Below, piece after piece: positions 1 to 8,913 of a stretch of DNA of 47,851 nt; position 1 is the stretch's first letter; each line of letters begins with the position of its first letter. The notes under the pieces are model-generated. The model saw only the letters and a list, made by a program, of their open reading frames with translations, searched no databases and was not told the DNA's origin. The stretch lies in contig CALMXK010000170.1 of assembly GCA_937871165.1 (NCBI GenBank), positions 1 to 47,851 of the forward strand, read 5' to 3'. A program made the translations under genes and the position numbers. Source of the DNA: an uncultured Actinomycetes bacterium. GTDB lineage: Bacteria > Actinomycetota > Thermoleophilia > Miltoncostaeales > Miltoncostaeaceae.

Positions 1-201
1 CTGTTTGGCTGTGCGCTCGTTGCCTCGACGGTAGTTGCCCGTCACGCGCGCCATCAGCTCCTGAGGGTCGCCGGTCAGGACGTCCTCCAGGAAGTTTGCC
101 GCGGCGCGGCCGCGCAGGGTGGTGGCGTCACGGCCGTGGTGACGGATCCGGACCTCGCCGGTCGCCGTCACGTCATATTCGAAGCCCTGGGGTGTGCCCA
201 T
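1..201 (-). CDS. Hypothetical protein, 3' end cut by window edge
   Basis: An open frame on the reverse strand starts with ATG at 201 ([17 protein letters not shown]...) and runs 67 codons without a stop to base 1, so only the N-terminal part is present. Visible features are a polar N-terminus, an R-I-R-H-H-G-R stretch and a helical segment rich in Ala, Leu and Glu ([10 protein letters not shown]). There is no signal peptide and no motif that I recognise. It is transcribed divergently from icd, across about 180 bases. A small conserved actinobacterial protein of unknown function is possible. The absence of a stop over 201 bases is weak evidence in such GC-rich DNA, but the reading is protein-like. 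Confidence 0.5.
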   Translation of the reverse strand, partial: MGTPQGFEYDVTATGEVRIRHHGRDATTLRGRAAANFLEDVLTGDPQELMARVTGNYRRGNERTAKQ

Positions 202-288
202 CGATTCATCGTACGCCGGATCAGTGTGGCGGCGTCGACGAGGGCGACTGCCGCGCGATCCGAAAATGGTGGAAACCTTTCCCATTTC

Positions 289-317
289 CGGGCCAAGCGG
301 CGCGAAGCCGGTATAAT
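289..317 (+). promoter_or_regulatory. Candidate icd promoter
   Basis: A perfect TATAAT lies at 312-317, about 65 bases before the icd start, in otherwise GC-rich DNA. The hexamer 17 bp upstream is not a good TTGACA, so only the -10 element is convincing. The region 202-381 separates icd from the divergent partial gene and holds nothing else I can identify. Confidence 0.4.
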
Positions 318-381
318 CCCTCGGCTTTTCGGCCGCCCACCGCGGCCGGTTTTCTGTAAGCGTCCAAGGAGTCAAGCAGCC

Positions 382-1464
382 GTGGCCTACGATGTCACCT
401 TTATTCCCGGCGATGGGACTGGTCCTGAGATCGCCGAAGCCACCAAGCGGGTGCTGGACGCGACTGGCGTCGCCTTCAACTGGGATGTCCAGGAAGCCGG
501 CATCGACATCATGGAGACCGCAGGCACACCGCTTCCGGATTCTGTGCTCGAGTCGATCCGTCGTACCAAAGTCGCCATCAAGGGTCCGATCACGACTCCT
601 GTCGGGACCGGGTTTCGCAGTGTCAACGTGGCGCTCCGCAAGGCGATCGACCTGTACGCATGTGTTCGTCCCTGCAAGTCGTACGAGGGCGTACGCAGCA
701 AGTACGACAACATCGATCTCGTCATTGTGCGCGAGAACACCGAAGATCTGTACGCGGGCATCGAGTTCGAGAAGGACACGCCCGACGCCAAGAAGATCAT
801 CGCCGAGATCGAGGCGCTCACCGGCGAGAACATCCGTGAGCACTCCGGCATCTCCATCAAGCCGATCTCCGTCGAGGGCACGCGCCGCATCGTGCAGTAC
901 GCCTTCGATTACGCCCGCGAGTTCGGCCGCAAGAAGGTCACGGCCGTCCACAAGGCCAACATCATGAAGTACACCGACGGTCTGTTCCTTGCCGTCGCCA
1001 CTGAGGTCGCGGCCCAGAACCCGGACATCGAGTTCGAGGAGCGCATCGTCGACAACATGTGCATGCAGCTCGTGCAGAAGCCTGAGCTGTACGACGTCCT
1101 CGTGCTGCCGAACCTCTACGGCGACGTGCTGAGTGACCTGTGCGCCGGCCTTGTCGGCGGTCTGGGTGTCGCCCCGGGCGCCAACATCGGCACCGAGGCC
1201 GCTCTGTTCGAGCCGACCCACGGCAGCGCACCGAAGTATGCCGGCCTGAACAAGGTCAACCCGATGGCCATGATGCTGTCGGGCGTGATGATGCTCCGGT
1301 ACCTGAAGGAGACCGAGGCAGCCGACCGCATGGAGAATGCGATCGCCGAGGTCATCCGCGAGGGCACGGACGTCACGTACGACATGAAGGAAGACCGCAA
1401 CGATCCGACCGCCGTCGGTACGAGCGGTGTGGCCGATGCGCTCGTGAAGAAGCTGCAGGGCTAG
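382..1464 (+). CDS. icd: NAD-type isocitrate dehydrogenase
   Basis: This 360-residue protein oxidatively decarboxylates isocitrate to 2-oxoglutarate in the TCA cycle. It belongs to the isocitrate/isopropylmalate dehydrogenase family: N-terminal [11 protein letters not shown], substrate region [31 protein letters not shown], catalytic Lys in [12 protein letters not shown], metal-binding Asp region [12 protein letters not shown], and cofactor loop [12 protein letters not shown]. Its short length and the LYACVRP motif fit the NAD-dependent class better than the longer E. coli NADP type, though cofactor choice is inferred. The GTG at 382 is chosen as start because AAGGAG lies 10 bases upstream (366-371) and homology begins there. 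The same frame is open back to 136, but that part does not resemble the family. A terminator follows, then mdh. Confidence 0.93.
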   Translation: MAYDVTFIPGDGTGPEIAEATKRVLDATGVAFNWDVQEAGIDIMETAGTPLPDSVLESIRRTKVAIKGPITTPVGTGFRSVNVALRKAIDLYACVRPCKSYEGVRSKYDNIDLVIVRENTEDLYAGIEFEKDTPDAKKIIAEIEALTGENIREHSGISIKPISVEGTRRIVQYAFDYAREFGRKKVTAVHKANIMKYTDGLFLAVATEVAAQNPDIEFEERIVDNMCMQLVQKPELYDVLVLPNLYGDVLSDLCAGLVGGLGVAPGANIGTEAALFEPTHGSAPKYAGLNKVNPMAMMLSGVMMLRYLKETEAADRMENAIAEVIREGTDVTYDMKEDRNDPTAVGTSGVADALVKKLQG

Positions 1465-1487
1465 CCCCCAGCATCGCGTGTGGTTCA

Positions 1488-1518
1488 GGCCTCCGGGGTT
1501 CGCCCCGGGGGCCTTTTT
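1488..1518 (+). terminator. Rho-independent terminator of icd
   Basis: An 11-bp GC stem (1488-1498 with 1503-1513, one G-U pair) closes on a TTCG loop and is followed by TTTTT at 1514-1518. It lies 24 bases after the icd stop, so mdh probably has its own promoter. Confidence 0.9.
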
Positions 1519-1537
1519 GTTGGTCGACGATCGCGAA

Positions 1538-1591
1538 TTGTCCCTCTGGTGCCGGGCACCACATACACAATTCATACCGTTTTCATACCGA
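1538..1591. repeat. 54-bp dispersed repeat, family 2, copy A
   Basis: These 54 bases recur exactly, in reverse complement, at 19447-19500. One end holds the palindromic core GGTGCCGGGCACC (1548-1560). The other end holds two near-tandem TTCATACCG units (1571-1579 and 1581-1589). It lies between the icd terminator and mdh. The core resembles the centre of the family-1 palindromes (TTCTGGTGCC-T-GGCACCAGAA in the 13927 copy). Confidence 0.9.
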
Positions 1592-1749
1592 AGGTCGGCC
1601 CGGCGCCAGTTCGGTCACCTTGGCCCTGCCCCATAAATCACGCAGATGCGGGCAAAGTTGCCCTTGCCGATTCAGTGGGTGCTCGCGAGGATACGTCTCC
1701 CGTTGTGAGTCAGACCCAGCGTCTGCCGAGGACGACCCGAGAGGAATCA

Positions 1750-2736
1750 ATGAGTACCCCCATTCGTGTTGCTGTGACCGGCGCGGCCGGTCAGATCGGC
1801 TACAGCCTCCTGCCCCGGATCGCGGCGGGTGAGATGTTCGGCAAGGACCAGCCCGTGATCCTCCAGCTGCTTGAGATCCCGGTCGAGGGTCCGCAGAAGG
1901 CGATGAAGGGTGTCGCCATGGAGCTCGACGACTGCGCCTTCCCGCTGCTGCAGGGCATCGAACTGTGTGATGACCCCAAGAAGGCGTTCGCGGACGCCAA
2001 CTGGTGCCTGCTCGTCGGCTCGAAGCCGCGTGGACCGGGCATGGAGCGTGCCGACCTGCTTCGCGACAATGGAAAGATCTTCATTGAGCAGGGCAAGGCC
2101 ATCGACGAGGTCGCCGCCGACAATTGTCGCGTCGCCGTCGTCGGCAACCCGTGCAACACCAACGTCATGATCGCCGCAAGCCAGGCCAAGCGCCTCGGTG
2201 CGGAGCGGTTCACCGCCATGACGCGCCTCGACCAGAACCGCGCGGTCACGCAGCTCGCCCAGAAGTCCGGCACCACGGTGCAGGACGTCAACAACCTGGT
2301 CATCTTCGGCAACCACTCGCCCACGATGTACGCCGACTTCACGAACGCGACCATCGGTGGCAAGAAGGTCAGCGACGTCATCACGGACGAGACGTGGCTC
2401 AAGGAGGAGTTCCTCCCGACTGTCGGCAAGCGCGGCGCAGCGATCATCGAAGCGCGTGGCCTCTCAAGCGCCGCATCCGCTGCGAACGCATTGATCGATC
2501 ATGTGCGTGCGCTCGTCACGGTGAGCGACACGGTTCATTCCATCGCAGTCAACTCCGAAGGCCGCTACGGCTTCGCCGAGGGCGTGTGGGCCTCGATGCC
2601 GGTCCGCACCACCGGTGTCGGCGAGTACACGGTGGATACCAGCTGGGAGCACGACGACTTCTCCAAGGAGAAGATCGCCGCAACCAACGCAGAGCTCGTC
2701 GGCGAGCGCGAGACCGTCGCCGAAATGCTCGGCTAG
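1750..2736 (+). CDS. mdh: Malate dehydrogenase
   Basis: This 328-residue cytoplasmic enzyme interconverts malate and oxaloacetate with NAD(H). Evidence: N-terminal Rossmann motif [16 protein letters not shown], the mobile substrate loop with arginines ([15 protein letters not shown]), the asparagine motif [16 protein letters not shown], and the catalytic histidine in [11 protein letters not shown]. Length and motifs fit the lactate/malate dehydrogenase branch common in actinobacteria and proteobacteria. The ATG at 1750 follows GAGGAA (1741-1746). The frame is open from 1480, but that stretch covers the icd terminator and the 54-bp repeat and cannot be coding. Placement after icd groups two TCA-cycle dehydrogenases, but the terminator between them argues for separate transcripts. 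Confidence 0.95.
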   Translation: MSTPIRVAVTGAAGQIGYSLLPRIAAGEMFGKDQPVILQLLEIPVEGPQKAMKGVAMELDDCAFPLLQGIELCDDPKKAFADANWCLLVGSKPRGPGMERADLLRDNGKIFIEQGKAIDEVAADNCRVAVVGNPCNTNVMIAASQAKRLGAERFTAMTRLDQNRAVTQLAQKSGTTVQDVNNLVIFGNHSPTMYADFTNATIGGKKVSDVITDETWLKEEFLPTVGKRGAAIIEARGLSSAASAANALIDHVRALVTVSDTVHSIAVNSEGRYGFAEGVWASMPVRTTGVGEYTVDTSWEHDDFSKEKIAATNAELVGERETVAEMLG

Positions 2737-2749
2737 TTCGTCGCTGTTC

Positions 2750-2783
2750 GTGGGCGTCGACCGCCGCTGCGGTCGGCGCCCAC
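2750..2783 (+). terminator. Strong hairpin after mdh
   Basis: GTGGGCG pairs with CGCCCAC and, inside it, GACCGC pairs with GCGGTC around a CGCT loop, with a 2x2 internal mismatch. It starts 14 bases after the mdh stop. No T-run follows, so it may be a U-less terminator or an mRNA 3'-end stabiliser. Confidence 0.6.
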
Positions 2784-2916
2784 CGCTTCACCCCGTGGTG
2801 GGGCAGCACCTCATGGCCGATCGGTGCGCAGCCGACGTCCGAGGGTCGCATCCTCGTGACACGTTGTCGCCGCAATGGTCGGTGCGATTTTGGCGGCGCA
2901 TCACTAGCGTTGGCAT

Positions 2917-3663
2917 ATGACGCACCGTCAGCCGTACCTCTCAATCGTCCTGCCCGCATACAACGAGCAAGACCGGCTGCCGGCGACGCTCGACGCCTGG
3001 ATGGCGTACCTGTCCGAGCAGCACTACATCTGGGAGATCGTCATCTCGGATGACGGCAGCAGCGACCGCACCAGCTCCGTCGCCATGGTTCGCGCCGTCT
3101 CCGATCCGAGGATCATCGTCGTGAAGGCGCCGGAGAACCAAGGCAAAGGTGCTGCCGTTCGCCGCGGAATCGTCGCCGCGCGCGGGGAGGTGGTGTTGTT
3201 CAGTGACGCCGACCTGGCAGTGCCGCCGCACTTCACCGCGGATGCGCTCGCCGTTGTCGAGGCCGGCGCGGACCTTGCCGTCGGCCAGCGCAGTCTGCGG
3301 GAGTATGCGCGCACCGAGCGAAGCATCGGTCGCTTGCTGGCGGGCGCGGCGGTTCAGGTGGGGCGCCGTGTGCTCGGTCTCACATTCGTGGCGGACAGCC
3401 AGTGCGGATTCAAGGCGCTTCGGCGTGAGGCAGCGCTGGACATCGTTCGACGCGCGACGGTCAACGGCTTCGCATTCGACATCGAGCTGCTGTTTCTCGC
3501 GCGGCGGAGCGGCGCCACGGTCGTGCCGTTCCCAGTTGACGTCGACTTCCGGTCAGGGTCGACATTCGACGTGGCCAAACATCTGCCAAGCCTCCTGCGT
3601 GACATCGTTCGGATTCGCCTGAATGCGCTGCGGGGCCGCTACGCGGTGGGCATCAATCCGTGA
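2917..3663 (+). CDS. Family-2 glycosyltransferase, polyprenyl-phosphate type
   Basis: This 248-residue GT-A glycosyltransferase probably transfers a hexose from a nucleotide sugar to a polyprenyl phosphate at the membrane surface. Evidence: LSIVLPAYNEQDRLP at the N-terminus, ISDDGSSDRT, ENQGKGAAVRRGI, the metal-binding DADL in VLFSDADLAVPP (around residue 93), and the acceptor-side motif DSQCGFKALRREAA, which is typical of dolichyl-phosphate beta-glucosyltransferase (Alg5)-like proteins. FDIELLFLARR and an Arg-rich C-terminus complete the domain. There are no C-terminal membrane helices. No sugar pathway genes lie next to it, so donor and product are unknown. The ATG at 2917 is the only sensible start. 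Confidence 0.85.
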   Translation: MTHRQPYLSIVLPAYNEQDRLPATLDAWMAYLSEQHYIWEIVISDDGSSDRTSSVAMVRAVSDPRIIVVKAPENQGKGAAVRRGIVAARGEVVLFSDADLAVPPHFTADALAVVEAGADLAVGQRSLREYARTERSIGRLLAGAAVQVGRRVLGLTFVADSQCGFKALRREAALDIVRRATVNGFAFDIELLFLARRSGATVVPFPVDVDFRSGSTFDVAKHLPSLLRDIVRIRLNALRGRYAVGINP

Positions 3664-3733
3664 TCGGCGGACGCCGTGAGCGACGTCCCAACTCTTCCGC
3701 TTCACCTCACCAGGACGCTGGTGCTGGAACGAT

Positions 3734-3765
3734 CACTTCCGTGTGGGCACGCCCGAGCGGAAGTG
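3734..3765. terminator. Nested hairpin downstream of the glycosyltransferase
   Basis: CACTTCCG (3734-3741) pairs with CGGAAGTG (3758-3765) and an inner GGGC-AC-GCCC stem stacks inside. It lies 70 bases after the stop in the convergent gap before the palindrome at 3811. There is no T-run. Confidence 0.5.
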
Positions 3766-3810
3766 CACACGCCAGCGCCGCGCGCGAAGCGGTCCTTCCG
3801 GCCGTCCGGT

Positions 3811-3849
3811 AGTTAACCGTTTTGGTGTCTGACACCAGAACGGTTAACT
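3811..3849. repeat. REP-like palindrome, family 1, copy 1
   Basis: A 39-bp palindrome with 19-bp arms around a single T. The left arm reads AGTTAACCGTTTTGGTGTC and the right arm GACACCAGAACGGTTAACT, with one T/G position. It ends one base before the stop codon (3851-3853) of the beta-helix gene, in a convergent gap. Other copies: 13927-13967, 36845-36887, 45095-45137 and 45987-46029; the last two flank a RAYT gene. Confidence 0.95.
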
Positions 3850-3850
3850 G

Positions 3851-4951
3851 TCAGGGGCGCCGCTCGAACGCGCCGATGTCATTGCGCAGCCCAAGTTTGA
3901 CCCGCGCCACGCGGCGCGTTCCCGGCAGGTAACGGGGTGTCAGGACGGTCGCCACGGTGAGCGCGCGGTTCACGAGCGGCGAGCCGATGTACGGCTTGTA
4001 GCGCAGCATCGAGACGCGTCGATTGGCCGCCAACGTCCACTTGGCTGCGCCGGAGACGAGCACCCCGTCGCCCGCCAAGGCGGTGTTGACCACAACCACC
4101 TGGGCACCGGCCGGCGCCTGAACCATTGTTCCCCGACCGACGATGCGGTTGACGATCGTGTTGTGCGACAGCCACAACCGCTTCGACGCCAAGCTGAGGC
4201 CCTCGAACCCGTACGAGACGACCGCCGTGTTCTCGGAATTCGGGCCCTGCACGATCAGGTTGCCGACCACCCTGCTCTCCCCGCCATTTGGCAGATCGAT
4301 GGAGTAGCTGGTGGCGGCCGACCCGTCGTCGAGGACGTTGTAGCGAATGTCGTTCACCGCGGCACGCGACTTCACCTCGTGGCCGACCTTGGCGCGCACG
4401 CTGCGACTGAAGCGCATGCGAAACGTCCGGATCGCTCCGATGTAGATGTTGTGTGTTTGGCCGTCACCGATGCCGTTGTCCGCAAAGGTCGAATACTCGA
4501 TCAGGATGTCGCTGAGCGGGTTCGCTCCCGTCAAAATCCCGTTCTGGTTGTTGTGGAAGTAGCACCAGCGAAGGACCAGCCCGGCACCCTCTTGGCGGAT
4601 TCCCGCGCCATTGGCGTCCGGCACCGTGGCGCCCGAGAACTCGATGTTCTCGACGGTCGTCCGATTGCCGGCGATCACCCAGATGGCCTTGCCTTGCGCC
4701 GATCGGCCGTCGGCGCGCAGGTGCGCACGGCCACCCGCGCCGCGAATGATCAGCCGGTTCGCACGCCACGTCGCCGTGTCACCCACATAGGTACCCGCGT
4801 CGATCAACACCACGTCGCCGTCTCGGGCGATCGCGGCGGCCGCGCTCGGCGCCTTGAGTGCGCGCGTCGGCCCCACACGCAACGTCGCCGCGTCCGCGCT
4901 GGAGACGAGACCAAGGCCGAGGGCACAGGAGACCATCAGCCTTCGCATCAT
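3851..4951 (-). CDS. Secreted right-handed beta-helix protein
   Basis: This 366-residue protein has a Sec signal peptide (MMRRLMVSCALGLGLVSSADA) followed by repeated short beta-coil units: IARDGDVVLIDAGTY, RLIIRGAGG, TTVENIEFSGA, LVLRWCYFHNNQNGI, DILIEYSTFADNGI, DIRYNVLDDG, RVVGNLIVQG and RLWLSHNTIVN. The pattern is that of pectate-lyase-like parallel beta-helices with NosD/CASH-type repeats. Such folds bind or cleave polysaccharides, but I see no catalytic triad that fixes a reaction. Start: tandem ATGs at 4951 and 4948 preceded by AAAGG; the longer frame to 5023 adds Arg-rich sequence before the signal peptide. It follows the SpoIID-NlpC gene on the same strand, so both are probably cell-envelope proteins. 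Its stop abuts a palindrome. Confidence 0.8.
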   Translation of the reverse strand: MMRRLMVSCALGLGLVSSADAATLRVGPTRALKAPSAAAAIARDGDVVLIDAGTYVGDTATWRANRLIIRGAGGRAHLRADGRSAQGKAIWVIAGNRTTVENIEFSGATVPDANGAGIRQEGAGLVLRWCYFHNNQNGILTGANPLSDILIEYSTFADNGIGDGQTHNIYIGAIRTFRMRFSRSVRAKVGHEVKSRAAVNDIRYNVLDDGSAATSYSIDLPNGGESRVVGNLIVQGPNSENTAVVSYGFEGLSLASKRLWLSHNTIVNRIVGRGTMVQAPAGAQVVVVNTALAGDGVLVSGAAKWTLAANRRVSMLRYKPYIGSPLVNRALTVATVLTPRYLPGTRRVARVKLGLRNDIGAFERRP

Positions 4952-5029
4952 GAGACGCCTTTCACCGCGGGCACCGTCGATCCAGCGCTCACGGTGGTGA
5001 CGACGCCGAAGCGCCGCCACCATCGCCGT

Positions 5030-6325
5030 TTACGAGTATCGACGCCCACCGGCGAACTGCCGGAGGTAGTAGCCGGTGTTGATGATGCTGATCTTCACGA
5101 CATCGCCGGTGTGCGGGGAGTGCACCATCCGGCCGTTGCCGATGTAGATGCCGATGTGGTGGACGTAGCCTGAGCTGTCGGCGAAGAACACCGCGTCACC
5201 GAACTGCAGCTCGGCCTGCGTGCGGATCGGCTTGCCGGCCTTGGCCTGATCGGCCGCCACACGCGGAATGTTGATGCCCTGCTGGCGGAAGACGTACCAC
5301 AGCAGTCCGGAACAGTCGAAGCCACCGGGCGCTGAACCACCCCAGCGGTACGGGGTGCCGCGGAACGACAACGCAAGCTGCGTCGCCTGGACCACGCGCT
5401 GATTGACCGTGCCGGTGCCAATTGTGGTGTCGATCGGAACCGGCTTCTCCGGCCCGAACGCGACCGGCACCGGAGAGCCCGGCTTCGGCTGGAACGCTGA
5501 GGAGCCCATTGCAGGCAAGCCGTTGAACGACGCCGGGTAGGGCCATCCCGACCGCTTCAACGTCAGGTTGCGGGTGCGGATGACCGCCTGGTTCGTGCGT
5601 GGTCGCTCACCGTCGAGGCCCAGGTACCTCGGGTCGTTCGCAGTAAAGTCATACGGCGCCGTCGAGAGCTTGCGCTGCGCGAGCGCGCGGGAGCGAAGTG
5701 CAACCGCACCGGCGCGCAACGTGTTGGGAGCGTGCACGCCCCATGCGGAGGGCATGTCACCGGGAAGCGTTCCCTTGAGATAGGGCTCCACGTCCAGCAC
5801 GTTGATGACCTGCAGCAGCGTCGTCAGCCGTCCGGTCTGAATGCGAAGCACTCCGCGGTAGCGGCGGTCGATGGTGCGCGGCTCGGCCAAACGGATGCCG
5901 GTGCCGGCGCCCTGGGAGTCGAATACCGGCGGTGCGCTCATCCGCTTCACTTCGAGGCCGGTTTCGACATCCTTGATGGTGAACGTCGCGCCCTGACGGG
6001 TGATGCTGAAGCGGTGACCGCGCGGAAGTGCGATCGGCGGGACGGTGTCGTCGTTGCCGTTGCGAAGCAGGATCGTGCCCTGTCCCATGACGACGGCAAG
6101 CGGGATGTCCTCCGCGAGAAGGACGCGGATCGGCGCCTCCTTCTGTCGCACCAGTCGCACCCCGGGAAATGCCCTGCGCAGGATGTACGAGGTGGACTTG
6201 CCCTTCTTGCCAAGGGTGTAGGCGTACTGGCGAGTGATTGCGGCCGAGGCGCTCGAAGCCAGGGTGGCCAGTACGGCCCCGGCGAGCGCGATGTACGGCA
6301 GCCGCTTCGGCTTCGTGCGTCGCAT
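5030..6325 (-). CDS. SpoIID-domain / NlpC-P60 peptidoglycan hydrolase fusion
   Basis: This 431-residue exported cell-wall enzyme has a signal peptide (to about residue 28) and a SpoIID/LytB-like region (about 155-255: RYRGVLRI, INVLDVEPYLKGTLP, NTLRAGAVALRSRAL). The C-terminal NlpC/P60 endopeptidase domain (about 310-431) carries the catalytic Cys in GGFDCSGLLWYVF, the His in VHHIGIYIG and the polar residue in MVHSPHTG. SpoIID domains cleave peptidoglycan glycan strands and NlpC/P60 domains cleave stem peptides, so the fusion could act on both. The SpoIID acidic motif reads PGDMPSAW: the family's usual catalytic Glu is Asp here. There is no sporulation context. It lies upstream of the beta-helix gene on the same strand, with a 78-base gap. 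Confidence 0.85.
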   Translation of the reverse strand: MRRTKPKRLPYIALAGAVLATLASSASAAITRQYAYTLGKKGKSTSYILRRAFPGVRLVRQKEAPIRVLLAEDIPLAVVMGQGTILLRNGNDDTVPPIALPRGHRFSITRQGATFTIKDVETGLEVKRMSAPPVFDSQGAGTGIRLAEPRTIDRRYRGVLRIQTGRLTTLLQVINVLDVEPYLKGTLPGDMPSAWGVHAPNTLRAGAVALRSRALAQRKLSTAPYDFTANDPRYLGLDGERPRTNQAVIRTRNLTLKRSGWPYPASFNGLPAMGSSAFQPKPGSPVPVAFGPEKPVPIDTTIGTGTVNQRVVQATQLALSFRGTPYRWGGSAPGGFDCSGLLWYVFRQQGINIPRVAADQAKAGKPIRTQAELQFGDAVFFADSSGYVHHIGIYIGNGRMVHSPHTGDVVKISIINTGYYLRQFAGGRRYS

Positions 6326-6388
6326 CAGGCGACCCTAGCACGCCCATACGGGCTGGCCGAGGACGGTCGCCCACCCTTAAAAGGGTTC

Positions 6389-6679
6389 TTACATCGTGCG
6401 GCGGCGTTCCCGGTACCGGCGGATCTGGCCTGGGAGCAGCCAGCCCGCGATGAAGCCGAGCACCAAGGACGAGAAGATCACCCAGATCAGTGAGGCGCGC
6501 TTGGTGAAGAAGATGAAGCTGACGGGCACGTCGCGGGTGTTGCGAAAGATGAAGGTCACCACAAGCAGTGCCACGATCACCAAAATCGCCACGCGTGTCA
6601 GCTGCTGCCGTTGCTTCTCGTCCAGTCGCTCGGGTTTGGGCGACTGGTTGGGCAGCACGCGGGTTGGCTCGTCGTTCAT
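6389..6679 (-). CDS. LapA-domain small membrane protein (DUF1049)
   Basis: This 96-residue protein has a polar N-terminus (MNDEPTRVLPNQSPKPERLD), a first membrane helix (VAILVIVALLVVTFIF), the short NTRDVPVSFIFF link, and a second helix (WVIFSSLVLGFIAGWLLP) ending in an Arg-rich tail. Two helices joined by an N-x4-V-x-F-x-F segment are the signature of LapA/YciS-like proteins, which in enterobacteria help control lipopolysaccharide assembly. In actinobacteria the role is unknown. The start at 6679 is chosen over the upstream codon at 6703 because the sequence becomes family-like there. The ribosome site is weak. It is divergent from mntH. Confidence 0.75.
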   Translation of the reverse strand: MNDEPTRVLPNQSPKPERLDEKQRQQLTRVAILVIVALLVVTFIFRNTRDVPVSFIFFTKRASLIWVIFSSLVLGFIAGWLLPGQIRRYRERRRTM

Positions 6680-6753
6680 GGGAACACGATAACCGGAAGC
6701 CACGGGAGCGGGTCGCGTCGACGCCGCGCCTGCGCTATCCTCACAAATTAGGC

Positions 6754-8076
<1,323 letters not shown>

Positions 8077-8081
8077 TCACC

Positions 8082-8107
8082 GTGCCGCCCGCGGAAGCGG
8101 ACGGCAC
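8082..8107. terminator. Bidirectional hairpin between convergent mntH and L,D-transpeptidase
   Basis: GTGCCGCCCGC (8082-8092) and GCGGACGGCAC (8097-8107) form an 11-bp stem with one mismatch around a GGAA loop, in the 46-base gap between the two stops. There is no T-run. Confidence 0.6.
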
Positions 8108-8122
8108 CGGCGCGTCGAACAA

Positions 8123-8827
8123 CTACACGACTTGGACGGGCGTCCCGATCTTGGCGAAGCGGGCGACGAAGGCGATGCCCGAGCGCGACATGCGCACGCA
8201 GCCATGCGAGACGGCCTTGCCGAGCACCGTCGACGACGGCCACCCGTGGAGTGCGATCTCGCCCTGCCCGCCACCGAACGTCTTCAGCACGTTGCTGTGG
8301 GAGGTCAACACCAGGATGTACGGGCCAAGCTGGCCGGAGGTCGCAACCGCATCCTGCACGGCGGCGAGTCCTGTCGGCGTTGGCGTCCCACCGGTGCCAA
8401 CGGCGGCACGAAAGCGCTTCTTCAACACGCCACCGGAGTACACCTCAACGGTGCGCTTCCGGGTTGAGACACGGATCCAGCTTGTGATGCGCTTTGTCGC
8501 GACGGCATCGGCGGCGACCCAGCCCTGCCTGCCGTTCGGGCGGCCGGGCAGCAACACCCGCACCCAGCGCTTGCCATCCGGGAGCACCGTGGTGCCGGTG
8601 ATCAGGTAGACGGCGGGCGCCTCCGACCACTTTGTGGTGGCGCGCAGGGCGCCGATCTTGGTGCGCGCAGGAGTCTTGAAGACGGGCGCCGGGTAGTACG
8701 CGCGCGCCGTCCAGGACGCGGCAACAGTCGGCGGTGCCGGCTCGGCGGCAACGGCGGAACCTGCGAACGGCAGCGTGACGAAAAGCGCCGCGGCCGTGAG
8801 TGTGCGGGAGCGGTGGGGTAGGCGCAT
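8123..8827 (-). CDS. L,D-transpeptidase, YkuD family
   Basis: This 234-residue exported enzyme would make 3-3 cross-links in peptidoglycan or attach proteins to it. It has a signal peptide (RTLTAAALFVTLPFAGSAVA), an SH3-like N-terminal segment (about 40-115, ending RQGWVAADAV), and a YkuD catalytic domain (about 120-234). The domain holds TGGTPTPTG, the conserved His in EIALHGW and the nucleophile motif SHGCVRMS with Cys near residue 209. The ATG at 8827 directly precedes the basic part of the signal peptide; the longer frame to 8866 is unlikely. It stands alone between mntH (convergent) and sucD. Confidence 0.9.
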   Translation of the reverse strand: MRLPHRSRTLTAAALFVTLPFAGSAVAAEPAPPTVAASWTARAYYPAPVFKTPARTKIGALRATTKWSEAPAVYLITGTTVLPDGKRWVRVLLPGRPNGRQGWVAADAVATKRITSWIRVSTRKRTVEVYSGGVLKKRFRAAVGTGGTPTPTGLAAVQDAVATSGQLGPYILVLTSHSNVLKTFGGGQGEIALHGWPSSTVLGKAVSHGCVRMSRSGIAFVARFAKIGTPVQVV

Positions 8828-8863
8828 AGTGGGCCACCATAGCGCCACCACCCCGGGGGGCGT

Positions 8864-8904
8864 CAACCACCGGGCTCGCCATGTGAGACAAGACCCGGTG
8901 GTTG
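8864..8904. terminator. Hairpin downstream of sucD
   Basis: CAACCACCGGG (8864-8874) pairs perfectly with CCCGGTGGTTG (8894-8904) over a 19-base loop. It begins 10 bases after the sucD stop on the reverse strand. There is no T-run. Confidence 0.55.
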
Positions 8905-8913
8905 TTGCACGTT

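Noticed and set aside
136-381. N-terminal extension of isocitrate dehydrogenase by 82 codons
   Set aside because: The frame is open, but the promoter-like TATAAT and the AAGGAG site lie inside it and family similarity starts at 382.
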